Shown here: one piece after another, positions 1 through 11,339 of the stretch | Position numbering within the stretch: position 1 is the first letter of the stretch | Layout of the letters: each line of letters starts with the position of its first letter | Assembly (NCBI RefSeq): GCF_004210375.1 | Contig: NW_027467782.1 | Coordinates: 23,601,276-23,665,275, forward strand | Reading direction: 5' to 3' | From: Tachypleus tridentatus | Taxonomy: Eukaryota; Arthropoda; Merostomata; Xiphosura; Limulidae | Length of the DNA stretch: 64,000 bases | Notes under the pieces: model-generated | Seen by the model: only the letters and a program-made list of their open reading frames with translations | Databases searched by the model: none | What the model was told of the DNA's origin: nothing | Program-made: the position numbers and the translations under genes

Positions 1-715
1 AAGCTAATTAGAAAATTAATAAACTACTTAACATTAGACAAGGCTAAAAAATGAGTGAAAATCCTCCAAGTCTGATGATAGTGTATATTCACATTAGGTT
101 GTATTTAACCATACCTATATATTCCCATGTTATTAAACAAAATTAGATTTTTTGTTTTATTCATGATACTTCATCAGGTTTATCTGGCATCATCAGGTGT
201 GATACAAGAACTGAGGCTTTCCAAATTTAACTAAAAACAGTAATTACATGAGAATCTGTAACAATATTCACTTTCAAACATATGACTGAGCAATTGCAAA
301 TAATAAAGTAATTTATCAATGAGTGTCAAAAGTAGGTATAATAAACAAAACATTTAGGCCTGAGTCTTAGGTACTTAAATTCATTCTATATACAAAAGAG
401 AAGTGAATGTACGATGTAGAAACAAGAAAAATATGTGAATTTTAAAAATGTAATTCTTTTTCATATCTAATTAAGTACATTCTCTTTCTGTCTTGGCATA
501 CAAATTAGTGAAACTTTTAAAATCTCTTTTTAGTTTCCTCAAACATTAACCAAAAAGGGAATACTGGTAATTGAATCAGATTAGATCTGATGCTTTTGTT
601 TAGTTTCAGAAAAAGAAAACTGAATCAAAACCACAAGTGTAATAGGAATAAGAAACATTATAATGTACTCTTTGAAGATGATGCATTTCTTTATAAAACC
701 ATAGAGAAACATATA
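1..715. other. AT-rich non-coding sequence
   Basis: No exon, RNA gene or element boundary is recognisable here. The only sizeable reading frame (590-784) runs into the left inverted repeat of the neighbouring Tc1-like element and is not gene-like. This may be intron of the minus-strand gene whose most downstream visible exon is at 3159-3255, because that exon ends in a donor site and must continue to lower coordinates. Confidence 0.5.
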
Positions 716-2215
716 CAATCATGTGAAAAAGGTAGGATACCCTATGAAAGCGTGTGTATTTGTGTAACATTTTTGAATATATAGATATTTAATCTCATTT
801 TCAACAATACTGAGAGATTATAGGAATATAACTAAACAATTAAAACTGAAAAAAAAGACTTTTCAAGATCTTCTGTAAATGTAATTCTACAAAAATGCAT
901 ATTCTAACTGAGGAAAAAGTTAGGATACCCTACCCCCTAATAGCTAGTGTTACCCCCTTTGGCTGAAATAACTGCAGTGAGATGCTTCTTGTAGCCATCT
1001 ACCAGTCTCTGACATCAGTCTGAAGAAAGTTTGCCCCACTCCTCAATGCAGAAGTATTTCAGCTGTGAGATGTTTGAGAGGTTTCTTGCATGTACAGCCC
1101 ATTTCAAGTCACCTCACAGCATCTCAATGGGATTAAGATCTGGGCTTTGACTCGGCCATTCCAGGACTCTCCATTTCTTAGTTTTCAGCCAGTCCTCAGT
1201 GGAATTACTGGTATGTTTTGGGTCATTGTCGTGTTGCAGGGTCCAGTTCCACTTCATCTCACATGATCCTCAAGCACCCTCTGATACACAGTAGAATTCA
1301 TGGTGGATTCTATGATTGTGAGCTGTCCAGGTCCTGCTGCAGCAAAGCATCCCCAAACCATGACACTTCCACCTCCATGCTTCACAGTTGGTATGAGGTT
1401 CTTTTCCTGGAATGCTGTATTTGGTTTATGCCAAACATGTCCTTTGTTCTGGTGTTCAAATAATTCAGTTTTGGACTCATCTGTCCAAAGAACATTATTC
1501 CAGAAGCCCTGATCTTTGTCTACATTCTCTCTGGCAAACGTCAGTCTGGCTTTGATGGTTCTCTTAGAAAGCAAAGGTTTCCTCCTAGCACACCTCCCAT
1601 GCAAGTTAAACTTGTGCAGTCTCTTTCTGATTGTAGAGGTATACACTTTCACATCAAAACTAGACCTGGGCATGTTGGCAATTGTTTTGAAAGCTCTGCA
1701 CTTGCTGACTATCTTCCAGACAGTGGAATGGCTGATTTCAAAATCTTTTGGGATCTTTTTAAATCCCTTATCAGACTCATACGCTGCTACAATTTTCTTT
1801 CTGAAGGCCTCAGACAGCTCTTTTGCTCTCACCATGGTGTTCACTCTCACTTCAACAGTCAGGAGCACATCAAACTAAATGTCTAAGATTTAAATAAGGC
1901 AAGCCTCATTCAAAATGCTGAGTAGCAATCTTCTAGTCATGTGCACCTGGTGTGATACACCTGTGTGTGAGTTGAGCCATTTTAAGTGAGAATAAATGTG
2001 GGGGTGTCCTAACTTTTTCCTCAGTTAGAATATGCATTTTTGTAGAATTACATTTACAGAAGATCTTGAAAAGTCTTTTCTTCCATTTTAATTGTTTAGT
2101 TATATTCCTATAATCTCTCAGTATTGTTAATATTGAGATTAAGTATCCATATATCCAAAAATGTTACAAAGGTACACAGGCTTTCATAGGGTGAACTAAC
2201 TTTTTCACATGACTG
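716..2215 (-). mobile_element. Tc1-like DNA transposon, 1.5 kb, IR/DR type
   Basis: Inverted repeats of roughly 210-240 bp flank a transposase remnant. The left end starts CAATCATGTG and the right end is the complement of CAGTCATGTG, each bordered by TA (714-715 and 2216-2217), the target duplication of this superfamily. Each terminal repeat holds two copies of a core close to GAAAAAGTTAGGATACCCTA, one at the outer end (about 722-748) and one at the inner end (about 912-940). These are mirrored at about 2003-2030 and 2190-2210. This inverted-repeat/direct-repeat layout is known from Sleeping Beauty-type Tc1 elements, where the cores bind transposase. The transposase is broken, so the copy is non-autonomous. 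Confidence 0.9.
960..1835 (-). pseudogene. Tc1 transposase, inactive
   Basis: The minus strand encodes a DDE transposase of the Tc1 family. The likely start is the Met in MVRAKELSEAFRKKIV near 1835, the usual N-terminus of these proteins; an in-frame Met lies 11 codons upstream. The first helix-turn-helix is followed by LHGRCARRKPLLSK, then by WTDESK with the first catalytic Asp, and by KHGGGSVMVWGCF. The second Asp (DNDPKH) and the Glu motif (SPDLNPIE) lie near 1140-1215, but outside the continuous frame that ends at 1254. The segment after MPRS, normally about 50 residues of the second DNA-binding domain and linker, is missing. Further in-frame stops occur after the Glu motif. The product would be non-functional. 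Confidence 0.88.
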
Positions 2216-3158
2216 TAGGTTAGGAAGCTCCATCTTTTAGTTTAAAGTGTACTTTAAAATATGCCAAATAATTGAATCAAGTTCCCCAAACTAATAATAT
2301 GTTTCTTAACAGTATCCAAGTATCATAAATACTAATTATAGAGCACTACATTTACATAAAAACTACACTGCAATACTGACTGCTTGTTTGTTTTTGAATT
2401 TTGTGCAAAGCTGCATGAATGCTATCTGCATTTTGACTGCTTGAGTTCATAACATGTTTATTTTGTTTTTAGTGAAATTTTTTTTTCCTGGTTATTAATG
2501 TATACTCCTAAGTTTATCATTATATATGACAGCTATTTGTATCTCAATAATTTTATTGTTGTTAAAGTACAAAATGGAACTGTAACTACATTAGTACATT
2601 TTGTGTCTCAATAATTTATAAGATAAATTATCTCACATCAGTGGTTAAAATACAGAAAAACTGGATGTCAAACTATGCAGCTGTCTAAATGAATATATTT
2701 GAACAGTTCACAGGTAGAATTACTTGACAAAACAAACTTTCCAGTGTCAGTATTTATAAATGATGGTCATTTGATATCAGTATTAGCAGATATATTTGGC
2801 CCTCAATTCAAAAACCATTCCTGAAAAGGACTATTTTAAATTAAAATTTACTCATTGTTTAACAGCATTTCTTGCATATGTATAATGTCAATTTAAATAC
2901 ACCATATACATGTGTATGCAGCTCACAGTACTAAAAGCATAAAAATATATATTGTATATGCTTACAGTCAGTAGTAATGTTTTACTTATCTAAAATAATT
3001 ACCAATTATAATATCACATTTGCATGCTTGAACTCCCTCTATTTCCCAATTAAATTTTTCTTTCAAAGTGTAAGCAAAAAACTGCATGGATTTAAGCATA
3101 GAAATTTTAACTAATTTTATTTTTACAATAAGCTGGTTATAAAGGATACAAAGCTTAC
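2216..3158. other. AT-rich intronic or intergenic sequence
   Basis: No gene seen. It contains a short fragment of a dispersed tRNA-derived repeat (about 2376-2425: TTGTTTGTTTTTGAATTT followed by GTGCAAAGCTGCATG). The rest is probably intron of the minus-strand gene, because the exon at 3159-3255 ends in a donor here. Confidence 0.45.
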
Positions 3159-3255
3159 CATACTGAAGCGTGATTTTCCTTTGATTTCTTCACTTTGAGC
3201 ATTTTCAGAACTGATGCTTGTATACACCTCCATTGTCTTTTTTGATTTCAAGTTT
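3159..3255 (-). CDS. Internal exon of an unidentified minus-strand gene
   Basis: On the minus strand an acceptor (CCCATTTCAG) is followed by 97 bp of open sequence and a strong donor (ATG|GTAAGC). The exon completes a split Lys codon (AA from the exon at 5787-5854 plus A here) and then encodes 32 codons, starting NLKSKKTMEVYTSISSENA and ending RFSM in phase 0. The composition (Ser, Lys, Glu, Asn) suggests a disordered charged region. The two other frames contain stops. Because it ends in a donor, the gene continues to lower coordinates, beyond what I could locate. No family recognised. The exon structure is seen directly; its joining to neighbours is inferred from phase. Confidence 0.72.
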
Positions 3256-3527
3256 CTGAAATGGGAGTTTGAAAGTTTTAATACTTCAGAATCTCATCAC
3301 AATTAATATGTACTTTTTCAGTACTACGACCTAATTTAAAATCCTGGAAAATTATTACTTATAGAGTTACATTGAAATGTTTGTCAGTTTCAGATTACTA
3401 GAACCTACTCACCTGCATGTTGACCAAAACTCAATATTCATGTAATTTAGTTACATATAGCCATTAGGTTACCCTAAGCATTTTATTCTTCAAATTGAAA
3501 TTCAGATTTAAAGCCATAAAAAGTGAA

Positions 3528-3771
3528 AATGTACGTGTGTGTGTGTGTACTAAATGTACGTGTGTGTGTATACTGAATGTACGTGTGTGTGTATACTGAA
3601 TGTACGTGTGTGTGTATACTAAATGTGCGTGTGTGTATACTAAATGTGCGTGTGTGTATACTAAATGTGCGTGTGTGTATACTAAATGTGGGTGTGTGTA
3701 TACTAAATGTACACGTGTGTATACTAAATGTAAACGTGTGTATACTAAATGTGCATGTGTGTATACTAAAT
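3528..3771. repeat. 21-23 bp GT-rich minisatellite
   Basis: About eleven tandem copies of a unit close to ATGTGCGTGTGTGTATACTA. The left copies are 23 bp and the right copies settle at 21 bp. Variation sits mainly at the position after ATGT (acg, gcg, ggg, aca, aaa, gca). Because 21 is a multiple of three, both strands show open repetitive frames (a 7-residue period such as CVYTKCA), which should not be taken as genes. Confidence 0.9.
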
Positions 3772-5389
3772 ATTCTTTTCAACGTGTATCTATTTTCATT
3801 CTCATATAAACATTATCAGCTTAAAGATGAATACATCATGAAGTATTTCTTCCTGTATTTTTTAGAAATTGTATAGACCATAATTTCTCAACCTTTTCAA
3901 TACTAGTGACCCACTTACAACCTTTTCAAATTGTCACAGACAACTAAAATGCAAACACAATGAAAATCCATTGGTTCACATATTTATTTGTTTTTGTAAA
4001 ATCCCACAGACTGAGTAAGTGGTTGTCAGACATGTTGTTGAGAAACACTCATAAAAACTTACTTGTTCTACTTTTATTTATCAATAGTCTTATAACTAAT
4101 TCATCTTTATCATAACCCTACTATTTACTAATTATGTCACAATATCAAAACATATTTTGCAGTTTTCATAAGCTATCAACCAAACGTAGATAACTATTTT
4201 TCTTATAGTCCAAAATGACAATGATTTAATGATAATACATTAGATGATACTACTGGTTTGCCACCCTGTAATAAAAGATTAAATAAATTTTAAAAAATCC
4301 ACATTAGGATTCTGAAGCATGTTCAAAAATGCTGTTGTGTTGAAATTTCACATTTGTGTATATTATGAAATTCCATCCACAAAACTGTCTTTAGTACAAT
4401 TGTCATTGTATTAAATACTTTAGAGATGATACGTCAAGTGAACAGTGGAACTGCTCAAACCTTGCTACTTTAACCTGGTAAGTATTGAAAGATATCACAT
4501 CATGTTTTTTATCTTGTAAACTAACCTTATTAACTACACTTTTTGAGAAAAAATTTACTGGACACACAAAATTACCTGCAAGTTAAACAGCATTAGTACT
4601 TTTAAGCCTTCCTATAATTTCACATGAACAGCTCAGAGTAGCTCACAGGTAATGTCATTCCATAGTATATTATAACCTCCATGTTACCCAAGTGACTTAC
4701 AACGGTACAAATTGTAGTTAAACACAGTTTAAAGACAAGCAAACAATAAACTTTAATTACAAATAGATGGATATTGTTAAAAGTTACTTATTTTAAACAA
4801 ATGTAGTCTTATGTTACAATTTTAAGGAAGAAAGGTAATTTTGATTTATTTCAATTTGTTTTTGGTGGTTACGATATTGATTAAACTGACCAATCCGGTT
4901 TTGATTTAGAGTAGAGAAAATAACAGGCAAAGTATAAAGTTTTAATGGAAAGAAACTAAAAACGTTTGAAATGTATCAGATATTTAGAATGTTTTAGGGA
5001 TTACACAAATAATGAAATTCAAGATTTTTAAGATGAGAAAAAGTATTTTTGGTTTTAACGTAAAAATTACTTTGCATTTGGACTATTTAAAATTTTATAT
5101 TGGACTATTTATATTGGACTCAATATATTTATGGGCAAAGCTTTATCTAAGTTTATTAAAAATATGATTTTTTTGTATGTGAAAGACTGACAAATTTTGT
5201 GAAGATATACACACTATATTAAAAGTTAGAAGTATTAAATCTATAAAAACTTTAAATGAGTAGAAAGATGTCATGTGGGTGACTAGTAAAAATCAACCAA
5301 ACCTCTCAAAACAAACATGAGCAAAATTTTCGTAAATATGCTCTCAACAATGCTGAAATAACATGGCTGTGACTTGTATTTTTTAAGTA
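3772..5389. other. Intron-like AT-rich sequence
   Basis: Probably intron between the exons at 5787-5854 and 3159-3255. A plus-strand stretch at 4424-4479 has an acceptor-like left edge and a GTAAGT donor and one open frame, but is too short to accept as an exon. No RNA genes or element ends seen. Confidence 0.4.
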
Positions 5390-5480
5390 ACAAATCTACA
5401 TCAGGACATCTGCTGTATCCATCATGGGAAATTGAACCCCTGATTTTAACATTGTAAATATTTAGACTTATCACTAAATA
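5390..5480 (-). repeat. tRNA-derived SINE fragment, type B
   Basis: The sequence CATCTGCTGTATCCATCATG, followed by GGAAATTGAACCCCTGATTT and AACATTGTAAATATTTAGAC, is read here from tail to head. GAACCCCTGAT is the complement of a tRNA box-B region (ATCAGGGGTTC). Related copies in this window are at about 12035, 8740, 44265 and 59800 (same orientation) and 46922 (opposite orientation). The fragment is diverged and lacks clear target duplications. Confidence 0.6.
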
Positions 5481-5504
5481 ATGAAGCTAAAATTGTATTC
5501 TTCA

Positions 5505-5690
5505 GTAAAGAGGGAATAAGCTGTGTCTGGAGAGTGTGTCAAACTCCTATGGGTGGAAGACTATTGCATGCTACATTACAGCTTTATCACATGTAAACAC
5601 ATGGGATAGGTGAAAGTGTCAGGCTAGTGATGTGTGAAAAATTGCACATATAGAAGGCAGCAACAAATGAGAAAAGCTATTATGTAAGGT
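5505..5690. repeat. Dispersed repeat shared with 42655-42805
   Basis: Shares the ordered landmarks GAGTGTGTCAAACTCCTATG, an anchor around ATGCTACATTACA, and GAAGGCAGCAACAAATGA with 42655-42805, which reads GGGTGTGTCACACTCCTATT and GAAGGCAGCACTGAATGA. Similarity is patchy and diverged. It could be an LTR or the untranslated end of an old retroelement; no family recognised. Confidence 0.5.
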
Positions 5691-5786
5691 GATATAAGGT
5701 CTAACATTGTAAATCAAAATGGCTTCATAGAACAACATACAATAAGGACTACAATAATTACTTCATCTGTACAACAAATATCTTAC

Positions 5787-5854
5787 TTGGAAGATCTGCC
5801 ACTTCTCTTGTCCACCTTCTTTATAGGTGGAACCTTATTTTTACTCTTGTATTT
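5787..5854 (-). CDS. Internal exon of an unidentified minus-strand gene
   Basis: On the minus strand, acceptor TTTTTTTGTCCAG, 68 bp of open sequence, then donor AA|GTAAGATATT. It encodes KYKSKNKVPPIKKVDKRSG and then RSSK, with the last codon split (AA|A) across the intron to the exon at 3159-3255; that junction is exactly in phase. The other two frames contain stop codons, which fixes the reading frame. It starts in phase 0, matching the phase-0 end of the candidate exon at 11340-11483. The peptide is very basic, as in a nuclear or linker region. No homologue recognised. Confidence 0.74.
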
Positions 5855-6609
5855 CTGGACAAAAAAATAGAAATTCAAAAGTTTTATTTAAGACATCATT
5901 CTGAAAATCAATACCAGAAGTAAGAAAATATATGAAAGTAATTAACATTAATATGTTTATGTAAATTAGTTTAAAAGCTTTGAATTTTGATTATTATCAC
6001 TTACTACTGTGAACAACCTTTAGTATTCTACATTTATAAGAAAAAGAATTTTAGGTTAAATCAACTGTGAAGTTAGAGAATACAACATTCAATTTAAGTT
6101 GGACTTGTAGCACAAAAAACAATCACAACTTTATTATTTTAAGATTTACCTCTTTCCTTACAAAACAAATCTTACCAACATTGCTCATGTTTTCTTACAG
6201 AGTGACTACAGAACTTAATGTCTTGCATCAATTATACAATTTTCTTTTATGTAAACTGCAACAAAAACATTTACTTAGTTTTAATTTTATGATCTTATTA
6301 ACCTTTAACAGAGGTTCTCTTCATAATTAATAACTGAAACAAGCAGAACAATGATACAGAAAATTGATTTTGAAATTGAATATAAGTGAGAAATTTTTAC
6401 ACAGCAAAAACTTAATAAGAATTTGAGCTGGAAGTTGTAGAGGGTGCTCTAAGTGAAAAAAACTACTAGGTACTTTAAAAAACAAACTATCAGATACTTT
6501 TGAATATTATGTTATATTTATGTGCATCTACTTACATGGGTTTTAAAGTAAGACAACATATAAAATAGACATGATACAGAAAACAAACTACGCAAAATTT
6601 CTGTTTTTA
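5855..6609. other. Intron-like sequence
   Basis: AT-rich sequence upstream (on the minus strand) of the exon at 5787-5854. The reading frame 6067-6330 has no splice context or family resemblance and is probably chance. Confidence 0.4.
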
Positions 6610-7470
6610 CTAGGTTGTCCAGAAATAAATGTCGGAATTCTCACAATGACATTTAGAAGCTGAATATTGAGTAACATTAATTAGTTGGCTAGTTTAATCC
6701 AATGTTTGTCACTTACAAGGTGTTTTAATTGTCTGCTGTTTCAACTGTACTCAGAGAAAGTTTTGCAACCCCCAAGGCAGCATAGACAAGAAAAACCTTC
6801 ACCTGATTTCCTTCAAACTTGGATGAAAAGCTACCAAAACTACAAGGAACATCAACCAAGCATTTGGCCATGGATCTGTTACTAAACATACAGTTCAGTG
6901 TTGGTTAAAAAGGTTTGCACATGGAGATGAAAGTCTTGAAGACCACAAAGGTTGTGGAAGGAAGCCATCCTTAAATGAAAACACATTAAGGGAAGCAGTT
7001 GAGACAAACCATTGTACAACAGTATGTCAGCTTGCAGAAAAGCTAGACACAAGCAAATCAAGCATAGCCAACCATATGACTGTGACTAAAATGGTGAAGA
7101 AGTTGGCTTTGCATGAGCTGACTGACAATAAACAAAACTGGCATTATGAGAACTGTCAAGGATGACACTCCAAACGAATTGGAAATCGAGGATCTGCCTC
7201 ATCCACCTTATTCCAAAAACCTTTCCCTTACAACTTCTTGAACAATAAATGCTTTCAAAACCAGGCATTTGCAGAAGAAGCTTTCAGAGAGTTCACTGAC
7301 TGCAGAAAGTCTGATTTCTACAGCAGAGGCACAAACAGCATCGTTACAAGTTTGTAAAAGGGTATTGAAGCAAATGGTGCTTACTTTGATTAAAGCATGT
7401 TTTACAACACTGGATTATACTTTTCCAAACTTCACAGTTCAAAAACGACATTTATTTCTGGACAACCCAA
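6610..7470 (+). mobile_element. mariner element with a large internal deletion
   Basis: The ends are inverted copies of GGTTGTCCAGAAATAAATGTCG (6613-6634 and the complement near 7446-7467), bordered by TA at 6608-6609 and 7471-7472. The size is about 860 bp, against roughly 1.3 kb for complete mariners. The inside holds mariner transposase remnants on the plus strand, with the catalytic middle absent, so it is a non-autonomous internal-deletion derivative. Confidence 0.88.
6725..7400 (+). pseudogene. mariner transposase remnant lacking the catalytic core
   Basis: Read with frame changes, the plus strand gives the N-terminal mariner pattern: KATKTTRNINQAFGHGSV, then TVQCWLKRFAHGDESLED, then a TTVCQLAEKLDTSKSSIANH helix-turn-helix segment, and LALHELTDNKQN near 7100-7140. 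It then jumps to the C-terminal pattern LPHPPYSKNL near 7190-7220 (normally PHPPYSPDLSPTD) and REFTDCRKSDFYSRGTN. The intervening region with the first and second catalytic Asp is deleted, and the PDLSPTD block is altered. The similarity is to the mariner group that includes Hsmar1/SETMAR (family knowledge, no search run). Confidence 0.85.
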
Positions 7471-7472
7471 TA

Positions 7473-8735
7473 TTTTATCATTTTAGGCCTAACATTTTCA
7501 TCACATGATTTTTTTAGAAACTGAGTACCAGAAATTTTGCACCCAAAAACTGTTAACCATTCCCAAAGTTAGCTTATATTATACCCTAACTTATGAAAAT
7601 AAAAAGTAGCTTATTTGTTCTAACAGTGACAGTCCAGTTACAATTATAATGACACAAGAATAAATAGAGTGCAACATACACATTTGAGTAGAGATATTGT
7701 CCTATGTTATTGCATACATATGTTAAGAATGCTGACATTTTACAGACAAAATAAGTAACAGCTGGTCTCAAATTAAGTTGTAGTAGAAGAGGTTCCAAAA
7801 CAAAATATTAAATTAATAATGAAATTTATTTTTAAATGTTACCAGTCAACATTTAAAATTAATAACTCTTGAAACATTTAAACTATTGTACTATATGGTG
7901 ATCACCAGACAAACTGTTTAAACAGAACTACAGTTAGTGTATGCTAACATGTTTTCACCTGATGTCAAAATATATCCTTGTGGGTCTATTACAAAAATAT
8001 TAGGTAAACTTTTCATTTGAGTAGCATAAGTCATTAATTGAGTTGTTTAATTCACAAAAGAAATATATATTTCCTCTTGACTACTAAAAAAGATTTCACA
8101 TTTTCAGATACAAGACTGTCCATTACAAACAGTTTTTCAAATATTTTTGTTAGTAAAAAATACCCAACACTTCCAGCCTTTTTGGTTAATTTTGTTTTAC
8201 ATAGTACGCTAATCATGACAGTTCACAAACAATTTTCAAGTTTTAAACACAATGTACCAATAACAATAGTTAATATTTGAAACTTTATATCTTGAAGCTA
8301 TTTCATTAAGAAAACTTCAGTCATTTCATCTATCAAGTTGCAACTTAAATCTGCATATTGTAATATGTTTCAATGCTTCTTAACTAAATTATCTTTTACT
8401 CACTAGTCCAAAACAAGTGATAAAACTTAAATATTTAAGCAAATTTAATTTGTTTTTGAAAGTCACTAAAATGACTGTGCAATGTGCAAACTTTATGAAT
8501 ATTTTTATTCCTATGTACAGGTTTAATACGGTGAGTAAAAGACAACTCGTACCACCACCATACATATCACTTTTAAAAATAACAGTGAAAATAATCCTAT
8601 AAACATTGGTATATAAGTTTTATTTGTATCTACTAACTATCTGAAAATTAAATTTCATTTTGTGATTACCATTAATATCATCAATTTTATGTAAACACTT
8701 ATGTTAATAATTTTCTAAAATCATAATACTTTCGA
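7473..8735. other. AT-rich intron-like sequence
   Basis: No exon or element ends identified. The reading frames at 7586-7798, 8038-8280 and 8417-8602 are AT-rich, without splice sites of quality or recognisable motifs. Confidence 0.4.
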
Positions 8736-8737
8736 TT

Positions 8738-8860
8738 TGTTTGTTTAGAGTTAAGTACAAAGCTACATAAAAAGCTGTCCGTGCTCTGCTCACTACAGGT
8801 ATTGAAACCCAATTTATAGCACTGCAAGTCCATAAACACAGCACTGCTCAATGAAGGGGG
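8738..8860 (-). repeat. tRNA-derived SINE copy, type B
   Basis: TTTGTTTGTTTAGAGTTAAG, then ACAAAGCTACATAAAAAGCTG, then GTATTGAAACCCAATTTATAG and CACTGCAAGTCCATAAACAC. GGTATTGAAACC is the complement of a tRNA box B. The same order of blocks recurs at 59798-59925 and 44262-44345, so this is a dispersed family. Confidence 0.6.
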
Positions 8861-9048
8861 GTCACAAACATGTAGAATGACAACAACATGCATTGTCAAA
8901 AATTTAAAAATTTCACATTCAATACATTTTTCTTTATAATAAAAAAAAAATCCAGTTTGGTAATTCAAAATAAGCATACAAGAGTCAGTTTTAACACACT
9001 TACTCAAGCACAAATAATATTAATTTGAACTCAAACAAACTTTATTCA

Positions 9049-9085
9049 TTCTCAAGATGGCTGGTATGGGCATTAGCACTTTCAT
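9049..9085 (-). repeat. Short Penelope-type terminal fragment
   Basis: CTCAAGATGGCTGGTATGGG followed by CATTAGCACTTT is the complement of the terminal sequence found after the hammerhead-like core at 17180-17215 (GTGTTAGTACCCATACCAGC). Only the end of the element is present. Confidence 0.5.
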
Positions 9086-9404
9086 TATCTATTCTTCAAT
9101 ATCTATTCTTGTCCTTCACTACATCTAACACCCAAATCTCTATTCTTCGTTGTATTACCCACCACTTCCCACCCACATCTCTATTTTTCATTGTATTACT
9201 ATTTGTAATTCATATATCTATTCTTCATATTTTTACAAAAACCTGACATCCAGATCTTTCTACAGAGTAAAATTCATAACTGAATCCTTACTACTACCAA
9301 TACAAAAAAAAATCATCCTCAGATTTCCCTGAAGATGACAGCACACAAGCAACCAAAATTTAGGATAAAAACACTAAGGAATTAGGTCAAGTGATTTCAC
9401 AGAG

Positions 9405-9636
9405 TAGTGCAAAAGTTGCACCCCCATAAGGATTTTGAAAAAAACAAGAATAAAAAAGTAATAACTAATTTGTTTATTAATGTAATGTTCACAATGCTGG
9501 CCATTAGCTCCAAATCAGCATGTTCTTGTAAGATAATGGCCAGCAACTAGAATATTTACCTTAACAAATAAAAATGTAAGTATTTTTGTTTTATTTTTAT
9601 TCACAATCCTTATGGGGTCTGACTTTTACACCACCA
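9405..9636. mobile_element. MITE of about 230 bp
   Basis: Imperfect terminal inverted repeats of about 60 bp: the left arm contains AGTGCAAAAGTTGCACCCCC and ATAAGGATTTTGAA, and the right arm contains its complement, TTCACAATCCTTATGGGGTC followed by TGACTTTTACACCA. A second, inner palindrome (GGCCATTAGCTCC at 9500 versus GATAATGGCC near 9540) makes the whole unit foldable. No coding capacity. Size and structure fit a miniature inverted-repeat element. The target duplication is not clear, so the superfamily is open (TA-type is likely). Confidence 0.75.
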
Positions 9637-9639
9637 TGT

Positions 9640-11339
9640 ACAGGCTACTAAAAGTGTAATTCTAAATTTCTGTTTGAAGAGGTATAAACATTTTCCTAAA
9701 ATACATGTTACAACCGGCTCTCACTTCTCTGCTGTATACTGTAACTAATGAAATTGGTGTTAACCAACAAACTCTGGACCACACACACCAGACAGCCATA
9801 TAAACTTTGAAACTAAAACTACATCTTTGTGCAATTTTCTTTTTATAATTTCAACACGTCATTCACTTAAACTTAAGTGCTTCCTGCATGTTCACTACCA
9901 GGCTGATTTAGTCCGACTGTACACCATACGATTTTGCTATACATGACCGTGTACAAACCTAACTCCACAAACTCAAAAAGTAACAATAAGAAACACTAGA
10001 ACTTTCTGATGTATGCCAGAATTCCTTTTTGTAGGGTTTATCATCAATCAACCCAGTCTTCAGAGCATAAGTACACACACACACCAAAACAAAGATTTGT
10101 TAGTTAATTTAAAACACACAGGTTTTTCTCATGTGAAAATCTTGATATAATACTTATATGTATGTTGAATAAAATATGTTCAATAAAAAATCTGAATTCT
10201 ACAAGTTTGTAGTATTTCATGGGAAGCATGACTGGATTAACACTACTATTACTGGGCATAGTATTACTGTCTCTACTTTTATAAGCTTTATTCTAGAGTA
10301 GAAATTTCTGACTAGCCAGATGACAATCAGTTGTAGTGTAACCTATCAATATGTGAATGAATGTTGATGTAGTTTGTGTACACAAGATAAAGGGGTGTCA
10401 ATCCTGTAGTACTAGACTTTTACAACTTTTTTCTGCACCATTACTATAATTATTTCCAATCCTGCATATAAATATACACGTGTGTTTATTATTAAAATAC
10501 TATCATTCGTAGATAAAACTTAAAAGTAATTACAAATATATTTCTCATGTATGTACACACATATATACCACTTGACATACTAGTTCAAAGCACAAGAAAG
10601 ATAAAGGAACCTACAGAAAGTGACAGAGGGTGGTAATCAGATACAAATGCTAATTCTCATATGTCATTCTTCAGGAGGAGCCTTAAAGGTATATCAGGCT
10701 TGGAAAAGACACAGGTCCTCTAAAAGTGACATACAGTGGTCAGATCTAAACCCATCCATGTCACTCTCAGGAAAGAGCCTAAGGGTCAAAGGATACATGA
10801 CAGGCATGCAGACCACTGGTTCAACAATTCATCTATTATAAGTAGGTATACAGATATTTTAACAGAAAAAACAAAAATACATATGTCTTTCCAGATATTA
10901 CTCTTTTTACATTAATAACAATTAATTAATGCTAATATTTCAATTAATACTTTCATAATGTACTCAAAAATTTATGAAGAAAATTTATTCAGTTTTATAT
11001 AAAAATTAATCAGAAGTCTCTTGCAACATATCTTTAGAAACAATTTCTGTCCCAAAGAATATTTCTTTTTAGAATTTCCTTTTGTCAGGATTAACATCCT
11101 GAACTATTTTACACAATAATGTAAAACTGCAATTTAGAAATATTAGATTTTTAAACTACCTCAGAAAATTTAACAATTAATTTGAAGAGTTCCAATTGAA
11201 ACAGCTAAAAAGTAGAAAATTCTAATGCTAACTTTTAATGTATCATACAAAAATAATTTCATGAATTTTAAACATGACCATATCCATTTCTGAAACATTT
11301 GCAATCATAAAATACATGTTAAAATTCCAAGTTTCACAC
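9640..11339. other. Intron-like sequence
   Basis: No gene identified. The frame 10620-10841 has no homology I recognise and no splice context. A (CA)n stretch lies near 10073-10083. Probably intron of the minus-strand gene, lying downstream of the exon at 11340-11483. Confidence 0.35.

Noticed and set aside
1218..1886. Plus-strand frames opposite the Tc1 transposase
   Set aside because: Shadow frames of the minus-strand transposase, which explains the region fully.
4424..4479. Plus-strand exon candidate (DDTSSEQWNCSNLATLT) with a GTAAGT donor
   Set aside because: It is only 56 bp long with a weak acceptor, stands alone on the plus strand inside a minus-strand intron, and has no recognised family.
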